Below the pieces are notes generated by a model. That model had not been told where the DNA came from and searched no databases. It was given only the letters and a program-made list of their open reading frames with translations. From Enterobacter bugandensis (GTDB lineage: Bacteria > Pseudomonadota > Gammaproteobacteria > Enterobacterales > Enterobacteriaceae): a stretch of DNA of 64,000 nucleotides. Made by a program: the position numbers and the translations under genes. Below, one piece after another: positions 8,299 through 15,685 of the stretch; within the stretch, counting starts at the first letter, position 1, and each line of letters begins with the position of its first letter. The DNA lies in assembly GCF_900324475.1 (NCBI RefSeq), contig NZ_LT992502.1, positions 2,542,001 through 2,606,000 of the forward strand, given 5' to 3'.

Positions 8299-8306
8299 GG
8301 AAAAAA

Positions 8307-8915
8307 ATGATGAAACTGCTTCACATTAAAGTCAGTCCGGATTTATCAGGATCGGCATCCCGCGCGGCGTCTGAACGCCTTGTAGAAAAATTACGCGCGC
8401 ATCATGCCGAGCTTGAAGAATCAGTTCTGGACCTGGCTCAACGGCCGCTACCACATCTTGATGCATTTACCATTGCTGGTTTTTTTACCCCACCAGACCT
8501 ACGTAGTGAAGCTCAGCTCACCGCTATTAAGACTTCGGAACAACTGGTAGATCAGCTTTTTGATTGCGACACACTGGTTATCTCATCACCGATGTGGAAC
8601 CTCGGCCTGCCTTCCGTGCTGAAGGCCTGGTTCGATCATATAACCCGCGCCGGACGAACTTTCGCCTTTACGCCAGAGGGCAAAAAAATAGGGCTAGTCA
8701 GCGGCAAAAAAGTGTATTGCGTTGTCGCCAGCGGCAGCGTATTTGCCCACGGTCCATTTGTAGCAGATGACCAGTTCACGCCCTACATTCGCGTAGCGCT
8801 TGAATATATTGGCATTACCGACGTGCAATTTATTCGGGTAGACGGCACGCATGACCCCGTAACTCGTACTACAGCATTACCCCATGCACTGCAAACCATT
8901 GATCGTTTATTTTAA
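8307..8915 (+). CDS. NAD(P)H:FMN oxidoreductase, AzoR/flavodoxin-2 type
   Basis: 202 residues with the flavodoxin-like fold of AzoR (formerly AcpD) enzymes: LLHIKVSPDLSGSASR is the phosphate-binding start, and SSPMWNLGLPSVLKAWFDHI plus TRAGRTFAFTPEG are family hallmarks. Such FMN enzymes reduce quinones and azo compounds with NAD(P)H in two-electron steps that avoid radicals. GAGGAAA precedes the start. It lies between the acetyltransferase and an AhpD-like gene, an arrangement pointing to an electrophile or oxidative stress operon. Confidence 0.88.
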   Translation: MMKLLHIKVSPDLSGSASRAASERLVEKLRAHHAELEESVLDLAQRPLPHLDAFTIAGFFTPPDLRSEAQLTAIKTSEQLVDQLFDCDTLVISSPMWNLGLPSVLKAWFDHITRAGRTFAFTPEGKKIGLVSGKKVYCVVASGSVFAHGPFVADDQFTPYIRVALEYIGITDVQFIRVDGTHDPVTRTTALPHALQTIDRLF

Positions 8916-8930
8916 AAAGAGGATTACAAT

Positions 8931-9410
8931 ATGTCGTCACGTGTGAATCATTTCAAAACCATCCCGGCACTGGCTAAAACACTTGCCGATGCTTCTATGG
9001 CATTAGGAAAAATCTCGCTGGATAAAAAACTTAAGCACTTAGTGGATATCCGTGCCTCACAGCTAAATCATTGTGCATTTTGTCTGGATATGCATGTTAA
9101 AGAAGCAAAAATGCATGGAGAGCGTGAACTGCGTCTTTATCACGTTGCAATCTGGCGGGAATCGCCATTGTTCAGCGCCAAAGAGAAAGCTGCTCTGGCA
9201 CTGACTGAAGCTTTGACCCGCATTGGTAATAATGGTGTAAGCGAAGCGCTTTACAACGAATTGCGCGAACATTTCTCTGAAGTGGAAGTATCAGAGTTAA
9301 CATTCACCGTTGCTGTAATTAATGCCTGGAACCGTCTGCAGATTTTATCGCAGATGGCACCAGGCTCGATGGATAGCGCTTACGGTCTGGATCGTGCTGA
9401 ATTACATTAA
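8931..9410 (+). CDS. AhpD-like carboxymuconolactone decarboxylase-family protein
   Basis: 159 residues with the redox motif CAFCLDMH inside VDIRASQLNHCAFC, the CxxC-x3-H of AhpD-type CMD proteins. These have thiol-dependent peroxidase or reductase activity. AGAGGATT precedes the ATG. It is the last gene of the MocR-linked operon; a strong hairpin terminator follows within ten bases. A second CMD protein of the same type lies convergently at 9657. The exact substrate is unknown. Confidence 0.88.
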   Translation: MSSRVNHFKTIPALAKTLADASMALGKISLDKKLKHLVDIRASQLNHCAFCLDMHVKEAKMHGERELRLYHVAIWRESPLFSAKEKAALALTEALTRIGNNGVSEALYNELREHFSEVEVSELTFTVAVINAWNRLQILSQMAPGSMDSAYGLDRAELH

Positions 9411-9417
9411 TAAATGT

Positions 9418-9449
9418 CCGCCAACAACACTTCTTGTTGGCGGCTTTAT
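9418..9449 (+). terminator. rho-independent terminator
   Basis: CCGCCAACAA (9418-9427) pairs with TTGTTGGCGG (9434-9443), followed by a T-rich tail, eight bases after the AhpD-like stop. Confidence 0.9.
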
Positions 9450-9580
9450 TTTTTAATTATAAGCTTACATATACTGTAATAACCGCACACGAATAGTATT
9501 CATAGTGTATTTTCAACCTAATATTATACATGCTTAAAAGAATATTAAGATCGATTATATTCATCGCTAGCTGTTAAAAA

Positions 9581-9613
9581 AGTAAAAACCGCCTTTCGGC
9601 GGTTTTTACTTTT
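9581..9613. terminator. bidirectional terminator
   Basis: AGTAAAAACCGCC and GGCGGTTTTTACTTTT form a perfect stem with a TTTC loop and A/T runs on both sides. It separates the convergent AhpD-like genes. Confidence 0.9.
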
Positions 9614-9656
9614 GGGGAAATGAGTAACCAATCGCGAGAAGAAAATGAATGGTAAT

Positions 9657-10106
9657 TTATGCCTTGGCCAGCGGCTTCATTCGAAAGCTGACGCCCATAC
9701 GATTAAGTGCATTCATTGTTGCAATAACGATGGTCAAATCGACCAAATCTTTTTCACCAAATACTGAAAGCGCTGCAGAATACGCTTCATCCGAAGCATG
9801 TGTCTCACTTACTCTGGTAACTTCTTCAGCCCATGCCAGCGCCGCTTGCTCCAGATCCGAGAATAAATATGTAGCCTCCTCCCATACGGGAATCAGAACT
9901 ATTTTCTCTACCGACATGCCACACTTCATAAGATCGCGGGTGTGAATATCAATACAATGCGCGCAGCCATTAATCTGAGATACTCTTAAAAAAACCAAAT
10001 GTATTAACTCTTCCGGGAGATTTGTTCCTGTTGTGGCGAAATGATGCAGCGTTCCCAGTGCTTTTGAGCCTTCTGCAGATACCTGGAACCAATTTGGACG
10101 TTTCAT
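9657..10106 (-). CDS. second AhpD-like CMD-family protein
   Basis: 149 residues, start with AAAGGAAAAC upstream. The motif VSQINGCAHCIDIHTRDLM contains the CxxC-x3-H redox site of AhpD/CMD proteins. It shares the overall pattern of the protein at 8931 (WEEATYLFSDLEQAALAWAEEVTRV versus the equivalent helix there) but is clearly diverged, so it is not a recent duplicate. It is monocistronic and convergent to the MocR-linked operon. Likely role: thiol-based peroxide or alkylating-agent detoxification. Confidence 0.88.
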   Translation of the reverse strand: MKRPNWFQVSAEGSKALGTLHHFATTGTNLPEELIHLVFLRVSQINGCAHCIDIHTRDLMKCGMSVEKIVLIPVWEEATYLFSDLEQAALAWAEEVTRVSETHASDEAYSAALSVFGEKDLVDLTIVIATMNALNRMGVSFRMKPLAKA

Positions 10107-10585
10107 TTGTTTTCCTTTAGAAAGTGTTACTTGATTGATTTATCTACGGAAATATGCCTCACCTTCTTCAGAAGGATTACTGATGGATACTTCAGTGTTA
10201 AGTCATCATAATCAAAATTGACATATAAAAAAGACACAAAGAAGAGGAAAACGCGTAGGACATGTTAGAAATGGAATGCCATGAAACTAATATGGGTTTA
10301 ACTTTGATTCAACAATGATGATTGTTTGAATGGCCAATTTTAGTCTTTATGCAGAAATGGCACCTGAGGATGTGACTTGGTGAAGGCCTTCATCATTATG
10401 GTAAAAAAGGTGCAGGATACATTGTCGGATCACTCTTTCTTCTGGCTGAACTGCCGATTACCAGCAGGCTAAAGCCTGGCTATCCCAAACGACAATCGAC
10501 GTTCCCAGGGAAGAAATGTTTAATTCATATGTAATGAAATTCGTTCTGTACGTACACCTCTCGCTCATAGCGGACCATTTCTTTC
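10107..10585. other. 479 bp without a recognised gene
   Basis: This spacer holds the promoter side of the second AhpD-like gene and the left junction of the cargo with the phage P gene. Short open stretches exist, but none has a ribosome site or a protein I recognise. No terminal inverted repeats or target duplications of an insertion sequence could be seen. Confidence 0.5.
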
Positions 10586-11272
10586 CTATGCCCTTCCTTC
10601 AGCCTTCATCCGCTCGTATTTGGCTTTGAGACGCTCTGCAGGTGTCGGTCCCTTCGACGATACTGGTGCTGCCAACGCTCTACGAACGGGCGGAATCGGC
10701 TTCCCGGCCAGCACCCGCTTTTCCCACACATCCAGAATGTCACTGGCTTCACGCTCGAGTTCTTTAAGACTCAACTGACCATTTGTTCCACGGCGCCGCA
10801 GTTCAAGGCAAATGTGGTAATAAACCGCCTTTGGCCACGGATATAGCTCGCTGCTCGGGTACCGATAAACCAGCTTCCTCCACTTCCAGTATTCAGCCAT
10901 GACGTCAGCAGTGGTGATCCCCAGCACGCAGTGCCCTTCCCTGCACCACTTGATGAACTGGCCTGGCGACGGCAGAAATGGACGCTCCTGACGGCGTACC
11001 TGGCGCATACCGGCTTCAACCTGCTCCATGGTGTTTATCCCGTTTTCTTTGAAGGCCAGCACCCACTGTCGGCGGATCTCGTTCACGTCTTCCTGGCTGC
11101 GATTAACCAGGCTTGCCGGGAACGCGGCCGCCAGCTGTACAAATAGCCCGTTGATAATCTGCGCCACCTGCTGCGTTTGTTCGCGTTCAGTGTACTGCTC
11201 AGGTAGGTTGTGCGCCACACGGCGAGCCTGTTCCCGGTCAAAACTGCGAATGCTCTCTGCAAGATGTTTCAT
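10586..11272 (-). CDS. lambda P-like replication protein
   Basis: 228 residues. The N-terminus (MKHLAESIRSFDREQARR), the phrase EIRRQWVLAFKENGI and PFLPSPGQFIKWCREG are typical of lambda P-family proteins, which load the host DnaB helicase onto the phage origin with O. It overlaps the O-like gene by four bases (ATGA), indicating coupled translation. Its 3' end borders the cargo block, and a decayed copy of that end lies at 2206-2310. Confidence 0.88.
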   Translation of the reverse strand: MKHLAESIRSFDREQARRVAHNLPEQYTEREQTQQVAQIINGLFVQLAAAFPASLVNRSQEDVNEIRRQWVLAFKENGINTMEQVEAGMRQVRRQERPFLPSPGQFIKWCREGHCVLGITTADVMAEYWKWRKLVYRYPSSELYPWPKAVYYHICLELRRRGTNGQLSLKELEREASDILDVWEKRVLAGKPIPPVRRALAAPVSSKGPTPAERLKAKYERMKAEGRA

Positions 11273-12186
11273 TCCAGCACCCCGTCAATCCAGTCGGTGT
11301 TATGCAGGTCGATACCGCCCCGGGAAGGTTTTACCGCTCCGGTTGCGCGCAGCCGTTTGGTGGTGAGTTGATCCCACTTCTTGCGCAGACTCGAAGGGCT
11401 CAGGATGTTGTCTTTCCAGAACTCGTCCCGGTTGGCCCACTGGAACAGGTCACAAATATCATAGTGTGTGCGCTTGTCCTGGATACGCATCAGCCTGATG
11501 GTGTTTGCCCATTCAGCCCAGTTGGGTTCGGAGAGCGATGCGTTGACGGTGAGGAGCCTGTCGTAAATCCAGCGGGCGGCCTTGAGGTCGTCAGCGGATC
11601 CCCATGATTTACCTGCTGGGGTGTATATCCCGTCGGCAGCTTCAGGATGGCGAGAGAGAAACTTTTGAGTTTTCTGGTTTCGGAATTCGTCAGAATTCCG
11701 AGACGAGGATATTTTATTATTGTTCTTGTTATAGTCTTGGGTGTCTACCGTTTCCGGGAAGGTTTTTCCCGTTTTCGGTAACACTTTTCCCGATTTCGGG
11801 AAGACTTTTCCCGTTTTCGGTTTGTCTAAAATCCAGGCGGAAAGGTCAGTATTTATACCGACCGTTTTCATTACGCCCTGCTTTTGACTGAAGATGATTT
11901 TGCGTTCTGCGAGTGATTTGAGCGCATCAGAAACATGCGAATCACTCAGCCCTGTAAGCTCGGCAATCACCGTGTTCGTCACGCGGTCCTGTTTCTTGTT
12001 CCAGCCGTAGGTAAGCCAGATCACCGCCTCAAAACATTGCCATTCCCGGCCTGACATTCTCAGACGAGGCTTGAGCTTTTGGATCTCGTTAGCGACCTTG
12101 GTATACCCGTTCGACAGGTCGGCCATACGACCTCCCGGTTGTTCGGTTCTGTGGGGGAAATTGATAATTTCAGCTGTGTTTGACAT
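11269..12186 (-). CDS. lambda O-like replication initiator
   Basis: About 305 residues from the ATG at 12186 (MSNTAEIINFPHR), preferred because GGAG lies nearby. The N-terminal winged-helix region (SNGYTKVANEIQKLKPRLRM, then GREWQCFEAVIW, TGLSDSHVSDALKSLAERK) is the phage replication O domain that binds iterons. Residues about 135-155 repeat KTGKVFPKSGKVLPKTGKTF, which is how the iterons in the DNA are translated. The C-terminal part should contact P. It is transcribed from pR with ydaS/ydaT-like genes and P. Confidence 0.9.
   Translation of the reverse strand: MSNTAEIINFPHRTEQPGGRMADLSNGYTKVANEIQKLKPRLRMSGREWQCFEAVIWLTYGWNKKQDRVTNTVIAELTGLSDSHVSDALKSLAERKIIFSQKQGVMKTVGINTDLSAWILDKPKTGKVFPKSGKVLPKTGKTFPETVDTQDYNKNNNKISSSRNSDEFRNQKTQKFLSRHPEAADGIYTPAGKSWGSADDLKAARWIYDRLLTVNASLSEPNWAEWANTIRLMRIQDKRTHYDICDLFQWANRDEFWKDNILSPSSLRKKWDQLTTKRLRATGAVKPSRGGIDLHNTDWIDGVLE
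11743..11826. other. phage replication origin: 21-bp iterons inside O
   Basis: Three 21-bp units start TTTTCCCG[T/A]TTTCGG at 11764, 11785 and 11806, preceded by a weaker unit at 11743-11763. Exact 21-bp phasing, placement inside the O gene and an AT-rich tract next to it (around 11705-11735) match the lambda ori layout: O-binding iterons beside an unwinding region. Confidence 0.85.
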
Positions 12187-12270
12187 ACTTAGCTCCGCAA
12201 TTACACTCCGTTTTTGCACCTGAAAGTCGGTTCTGTTCGCGCAGACCGGCTTTCGCCTTTTCTGAAGTCT

Positions 12271-12822
12271 TCACATTGCCCCCAACATGGTTGTGACCAT
12301 CGCCAGCAGCGGCGCTGTGAGATCCGGATCGACACGGAACATTTCGAAAATCCCCTCTCCTAACTCCTTCAGCTTTTCCTTCTTCGGTGCATCGAGCATC
12401 AGAGCTTGCTTCGCCTCACTTACCTCTTTTTCCAGCCGGGCCATTCGGTAAGCAAACGAGTCGTTCTTTACGACACGGTCGCGGTATCGAAGCGGCAATA
12501 CAGACATAATCGCTGGCAACAGTTGCTCGACGTTTCTACGGTAGGATGAGGAATCGTCTTTATTGTCCAACCAACGGAACAGCTTCACGTTCCAGACATC
12601 TGCCTCGCCTGAGAAATCCACGCCATCAAGTTGAAGTTCTTCCGCCGCTTCTTGGATTTGAAGCGCAACAGCTACGCGCCCTTCTGCCGCTGCCCATGCC
12701 CGGACTGCAGAACAAATATCTCGATGATCAACATCCTGCGCTGCCGATTCGCTTTTATGACACGGGAATATCATTGGATTAGAGGAAGCTCTGCTACTCT
12801 GTTGAAATGAAAAAGTTTGCAT
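12271..12822 (-). CDS. YdaT-like early prophage protein
   Basis: 183 residues. The phrase WNVKLFRWLDNKDDSSSYRR and the following LLPAIMSVLPLRYRDRVV match the YdaT domain of Rac, with a long coiled-coil-like stretch (MARLEKEVSEAKQALM) and a C-terminal tail. It stands in the cII position, three bases after the YdaS-like gene. Rac YdaT is reported as toxic when expressed without its repressor and may act as a DNA-binding early regulator. The match is from memory of the Rac protein. Confidence 0.75.
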   Translation of the reverse strand: MQTFSFQQSSRASSNPMIFPCHKSESAAQDVDHRDICSAVRAWAAAEGRVAVALQIQEAAEELQLDGVDFSGEADVWNVKLFRWLDNKDDSSSYRRNVEQLLPAIMSVLPLRYRDRVVKNDSFAYRMARLEKEVSEAKQALMLDAPKKEKLKELGEGIFEMFRVDPDLTAPLLAMVTTMLGAM

Positions 12823-12824
12823 TG

Positions 12825-13052
12825 TTAAGGCTCCTGTTTAGGTAAACCGTCTGTGGGGTTTGGGTAGAGATCTGGACGTAGTTCGTGGGGAGTTACGCCG
12901 GTCACACTATAAATTGGGAGTACTCGATCAGCTGGAACCACTCCCATATAGCGATTTCTCCAATGACTGATGGTCATTGCGCTTACTTCAAGCAGCCCCG
13001 CTAAACGGGTTGCTGTTCCGGCTTTGATGATGGCTTTATCAATTGCTTTCAT
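12825..13052 (-). CDS. YdaS-like Cro-type regulator
   Basis: About 75 residues from the ATG at 13052 (MKAIDKAIIKAGTATRLAGLL). It is a compact helix-turn-helix protein of the YdaS/Cro kind, with TRLAGLLEVSAMTISHWRNR as the DNA-reading helix pair. It is the first gene from pR and probably the Cro counterpart of the repressor at 13153, acting on the operators between them. The E. coli Rac YdaS is annotated as antitoxin/regulator paired with YdaT. Next gene follows after two bases. Confidence 0.82.
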   Translation of the reverse strand: MKAIDKAIIKAGTATRLAGLLEVSAMTISHWRNRYMGVVPADRVLPIYSVTGVTPHELRPDLYPNPTDGLPKQEP

Positions 13053-13078
13053 AATTAGCTCCAGTGTCAATCGACCTA

Positions 13079-13107
13079 ATTAAACAAAATGTTTATTTCA
13101 ATGTCAA
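13079..13107 (-). promoter_or_regulatory. pR promoter of the prophage
   Basis: On the minus strand TTGACA (13107-13102) and TTTAAT (13084-13079) are 17 bp apart and read into the YdaS-like gene. The operator TAAACAAAATGTTTA (13081-13095) overlaps the -10. The layout is the same as pL at 15506-15534. Confidence 0.88.
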
Positions 13108-13142
13108 CATTTTGAAAGTTGAGGTCTTAAACTTTTGGTTTA
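13081..13142. promoter_or_regulatory. oR operators
   Basis: Two dyads of the form TAAAC-N5-GTTTA lie at 13081-13095 (over the pR -10) and 13128-13142 (next to the repressor start). The same dyad recurs twice at pL. They are the likely binding sites of the repressor at 13153 and of the YdaS-like protein. The second overlaps the repressor's own promoter, suggesting autoregulation. Confidence 0.85.
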
Positions 13143-13152
13143 GAATCCGTAC

Positions 13153-13545
13153 ATGAAAGAAAAAATTCATCAGATAAATAACCCGCAAGTTCAGAGACTT
13201 AACGAGATCCTTGAACTTAAGAAGCTGACCAAGTCAGACATGGCACGCATTTGTGGCGTCAGTGCTCAGTCTGTCAATAATTGGTTCGTTCGTGGGACGA
13301 TTGGGAAAAGCTCAGCTATAAAGCTTGCGGATGCGCTTGGGGTAAGCCTTGAGTGGATTCTTGGTCAGGATGTTGGTGAGAGAAACGGATTGAAGCCGGA
13401 CGAACAACGGTTGCTGGAACTATATCGTCAGCTTCCAGAAGAAGAGCAACAGAATATGCTCCGCATTTTTGCGATTCGCCTGAAAGAGTTGGACGAGCTA
13501 TACGAGAAGTACATAAAGGGGCGGATTCGTACGCAGGATGAATAG
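13153..13545 (+). CDS. RacR-like prophage repressor (no peptidase domain)
   Basis: 130 residues with a Xre-type helix-turn-helix at about 22-70 (LTKSDMARICGVSAQSVNNW, LADALGVSLEWILGQD) and a helical tail. It lacks the S24 peptidase domain of lambda CI, like RacR, so RecA-driven self-cleavage is not expected. A TAGAAT -10 at 13141-13146 puts the transcript start at or next to the ATG; there is no ribosome site, so the mRNA may be leaderless as for lambda cI. It faces the ydaS-like gene across the operators and leads into the kinase module. Confidence 0.88.
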   Translation: MKEKIHQINNPQVQRLNEILELKKLTKSDMARICGVSAQSVNNWFVRGTIGKSSAIKLADALGVSLEWILGQDVGERNGLKPDEQRLLELYRQLPEEEQQNMLRIFAIRLKELDELYEKYIKGRIRTQDE

Positions 13546-13653
13546 TAGTGATATTCAGCCAAATATTTTTAATATGGAACTTAAAATCATTTTTTGAGCA
13601 CGTTTAATTTATCTAAGATCTTTTAATATTTAATCATATTTTGAGGGCTTTAA

Positions 13654-14112
13654 ATGAACATTCTTGGTGTTAGAGCGGCTCCCAAAGTCGCTTCATTCAT
13701 TGTTTATAACACGGAAAGCTGTCAAGTACATTGCTCAGATGTCATAAGAATCCCGGCGACACTGGATATACCCGAAAAACTAAAATATGTTAGAAATAAT
13801 ATTTTAGATATATTACGATTTTACAATGTTGAAGTTGCCTCCATTAGGGTGGCTGAGTCAAATTCACAGAACCTTAATATTGAACGATTATATATCGAAG
13901 CTGTTATTCAGGAAGCATTCTCAAGTAGCGAAGTAAAAAAATATATTACAATTCGCCAGAACGGTATTAAATCATCACTAAACCTCTCTCAAGAAAATTA
14001 CAAAGCATTTTTAAAATCTGAACTAACGATTCACGGGATAGACAATTCTAATTTCAATTCTGAAACCAATGAGGCTTTGTTATCTGCATTAGCAGCAGGG
14101 GCTAGATTATGA
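13654..14112 (+). CDS. 152-aa protein of the kinase module, possible RNase H-like fold
   Basis: I do not recognise a named family. The start MNILGVRAAPKVASFIVYN looks like the first two strands of an RNase H/RuvC fold (I-L-G-V then a second strand). VEVASIRVAESN followed by IERLYIEAVIQEAF, and the end NEALLSALAAGARL, resemble later elements. The first catalytic acid expected after I-L-G is absent, so nuclease activity is doubtful. GAGGG precedes the ATG. It overlaps the kinase gene by four bases (ATGA), so the products are probably made together. Markedly AT-rich compared with phage neighbours. Confidence 0.7.
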   Translation: MNILGVRAAPKVASFIVYNTESCQVHCSDVIRIPATLDIPEKLKYVRNNILDILRFYNVEVASIRVAESNSQNLNIERLYIEAVIQEAFSSSEVKKYITIRQNGIKSSLNLSQENYKAFLKSELTIHGIDNSNFNSETNEALLSALAAGARL

Positions 14113-15152
14113 TTAATCCACATAAGCGCGCGGACGTTTCATTCACTAAAATCCGAGATTTAGATGAACAAGGCTGCTTTTCAACGGTATATTTAGCTCA
14201 TGACCAGAATTTAGATCATGAATTGATTATAAAAGAGATACCTAAATCTGCCGGGGCAAGTAAGGATGAGTATTTTACTGAGGCACGACTTCTTTATAAG
14301 CATTCTCACTCCAACATTGTTCAAGTACAATATGCAGCAGAATGTAATGATAATGTTTACATTGCAATGCCGTTTTATCAAAATGGTTCGTTACAGAAAA
14401 AGATTGAGACATATAATTTAACAAGCCGCGAAATCATAAGATACTCTATACAATTTTTAAGCGGTTTATACCATATACATTCAAAGGGGCTTATGCACTT
14501 TGATATAAAACCAAATAATATACTTATATCTAATCGTGATGAAGCATTGCTTTCAGATTTTGGATTGTCAAAGCTAATAAACACTAATGGCAGAGCAACC
14601 CCTGATACCGGTTATTTTTTCCATATTCCACCTGAATACTTCACTCTTGCAGCAGCGGAATTTAATTTAACTTACGATATTTATCAGGCTGGGTTAACAA
14701 TGTACAGAATGTGTGTTGGAAATATAGCATTTGAAAGTGAGCGTTCTCAATACCAAACAGAGGACCAACTCGAAAATGCGATTTGCAATGGAACCTTCCC
14801 TAGCAAAAACTATCCTCCGCATATTCCTAAAAAGCTTATATCAATTATTGATTGCTGCTTGGAAGTTGATCCTAATGACAGATATCAATCGACTTTAGAT
14901 GTTTTAAATGACTTATCTGATATTAGTGATGGCGCGCTTGACTGGAGATATCAGCCTTCAACTACTGCCGGTCAGCATGAATGGCACAAAACAGATAAGG
15001 ATGTTATAGTATCTATAGTTTTCGATGCATCAACAGCATCTACGACGGGTAAGCGGATCTATCCCGACAACTCAGTACGGAAAATTACAGCTTTGTCGAT
15101 TTCATCAGGGTGCACCCCGGCCAAGCTGTATAAATTGTTGAAGGACAATTAG
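14109..15152 (+). CDS. Hanks-type serine/threonine protein kinase
   Basis: 347 residues with a complete kinase domain. It has a short glycine loop (QGCFSTVY, 21-28), ATP-binding Lys42 (IIKEI), helix C Glu58 and the catalytic loop HFDIKPNN (130-137) with Asp132, Lys134 and Asn137. DFG is at 150-152, PPE at 174-176, Asp190 and Arg258 follow. About 70 further residues (280-347) form a C-terminal extension that I cannot assign. No membrane segment is seen, so it should be cytoplasmic. Prophage kinases next to repressors, such as Stk of phage 933W, are reported to exclude other phages; a defence role here is inference. Its low GC suggests transfer. Confidence 0.92.
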   Translation: MINPHKRADVSFTKIRDLDEQGCFSTVYLAHDQNLDHELIIKEIPKSAGASKDEYFTEARLLYKHSHSNIVQVQYAAECNDNVYIAMPFYQNGSLQKKIETYNLTSREIIRYSIQFLSGLYHIHSKGLMHFDIKPNNILISNRDEALLSDFGLSKLINTNGRATPDTGYFFHIPPEYFTLAAAEFNLTYDIYQAGLTMYRMCVGNIAFESERSQYQTEDQLENAICNGTFPSKNYPPHIPKKLISIIDCCLEVDPNDRYQSTLDVLNDLSDISDGALDWRYQPSTTAGQHEWHKTDKDVIVSIVFDASTASTTGKRIYPDNSVRKITALSISSGCTPAKLYKLLKDN

Positions 15153-15154
15153 AT

Positions 15155-15322
15155 ATGAAAAAAAACGAGGGAGTAGTTAAGCTGCCTCGTCGCAGGCGAG
15201 AAGCAGCCCTAGCAAGCCCTTATACAAAAGAAGAATTTATTGATAGCTCTCAAGACGCTGATTGCAAAAATCATAAAAACTTCTCCAAAGGTTCACTTGC
15301 TTTAAAATACTTCAAAATGTAG
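15155..15322 (+). CDS. 55-aa basic protein, third gene of the kinase module
   Basis: A short frame starts two bases after the kinase stop and ends at the terminator. The product begins MKKNEGVVKLPRRRREAALA and ends LALKYFKM; it is rich in Lys/Arg at the N-terminus and soluble. The position, tight spacing and AAGGA upstream support a real gene. It could be a kinase substrate, regulator or effector, but nothing in the sequence proves this. Several Ser/Thr/Tyr residues (PYTKEEFIDSSQD) are possible phosphorylation sites. Confidence 0.6.
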   Translation: MKKNEGVVKLPRRRREAALASPYTKEEFIDSSQDADCKNHKNFSKGSLALKYFKM

Positions 15323-15345
15323 CCCGGCCTTTGCGCCGGGTTTTT
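15323..15345 (+). terminator. rho-independent terminator of the kinase operon
   Basis: CCCGGC (15323-15328) pairs with GCCGGG (15335-15340), followed by TTTTT. It begins at the stop codon of the 55-aa gene and ends the repressor/kinase transcript before pL. Confidence 0.9.
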
Positions 15346-15360
15346 CATGTCGCCCCCCTC

Positions 15361-15383
15361 CATCTATCCATCTATCCATCTCC
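15361..15383. repeat. 8-bp tandem repeat, almost three units
   Basis: CATCTATC occurs twice in tandem and is followed by CATCTCC. Too short for a CRISPR array or iteron set; probably a slippage repeat. Confidence 0.8.
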
Positions 15384-15471
15384 AAGTCGTGGTTCCTCAC
15401 TCTCTCGTCCTGAACTTTGCCTTTGAATTTTGAGCCAGCAACTTACAAATCATACCCCTAGAATTTGTGGT

Positions 15472-15534
15472 TAAACTTTTTGTTTATCCGTACTTATTCA
15501 TTTTGTTGACATTAGTTTAAACTTTGTGTTTAAT
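15472..15534 (+). promoter_or_regulatory. pL promoter and oL operators
   Basis: TTGACA (15506-15511) and TTTAAT (15529-15534) are 17 bp apart and read into the ydaE-recE-recT-xis-int operon. TAAAC-N5-GTTTA operators lie at 15472-15486 and 15518-15532, the second inside the promoter. The promoter elements and dyads match those at pR, so one repressor should shut off both lytic operons. Confidence 0.88.
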
Positions 15535-15685
15535 TTATCTCACCAAGACGCACTACGAACCACCAAGGCAAGACGCCCACGCAGTAGCCGCCGACGGCAT
15601 ACGAATAGTCGGATGAGGTGGAGAGATTAACGCGCATCAGGTGTAAACGTTCCGCTGGCCGGCGATAAGGCAAACGAGGGTGAGA

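Larger units (their letters stand above)
15346..15685. other. 340 bp control and leader region around pL
   Basis: Between the kinase operon terminator and the first pL gene there is no gene I can support. It contains a short CATCTATC repeat, the pL promoter with two operators, and about 150 bases of leader that may carry an antitermination site. An open frame on the opposite strand here has no ribosome site and was not accepted. Confidence 0.6.

Noticed and set aside
15361..15383. Possible CRISPR-like or iteron repeat (CATCTATC)
   Set aside because: Units of 8 bp without spacers and fewer than three copies; simple slippage repeat.
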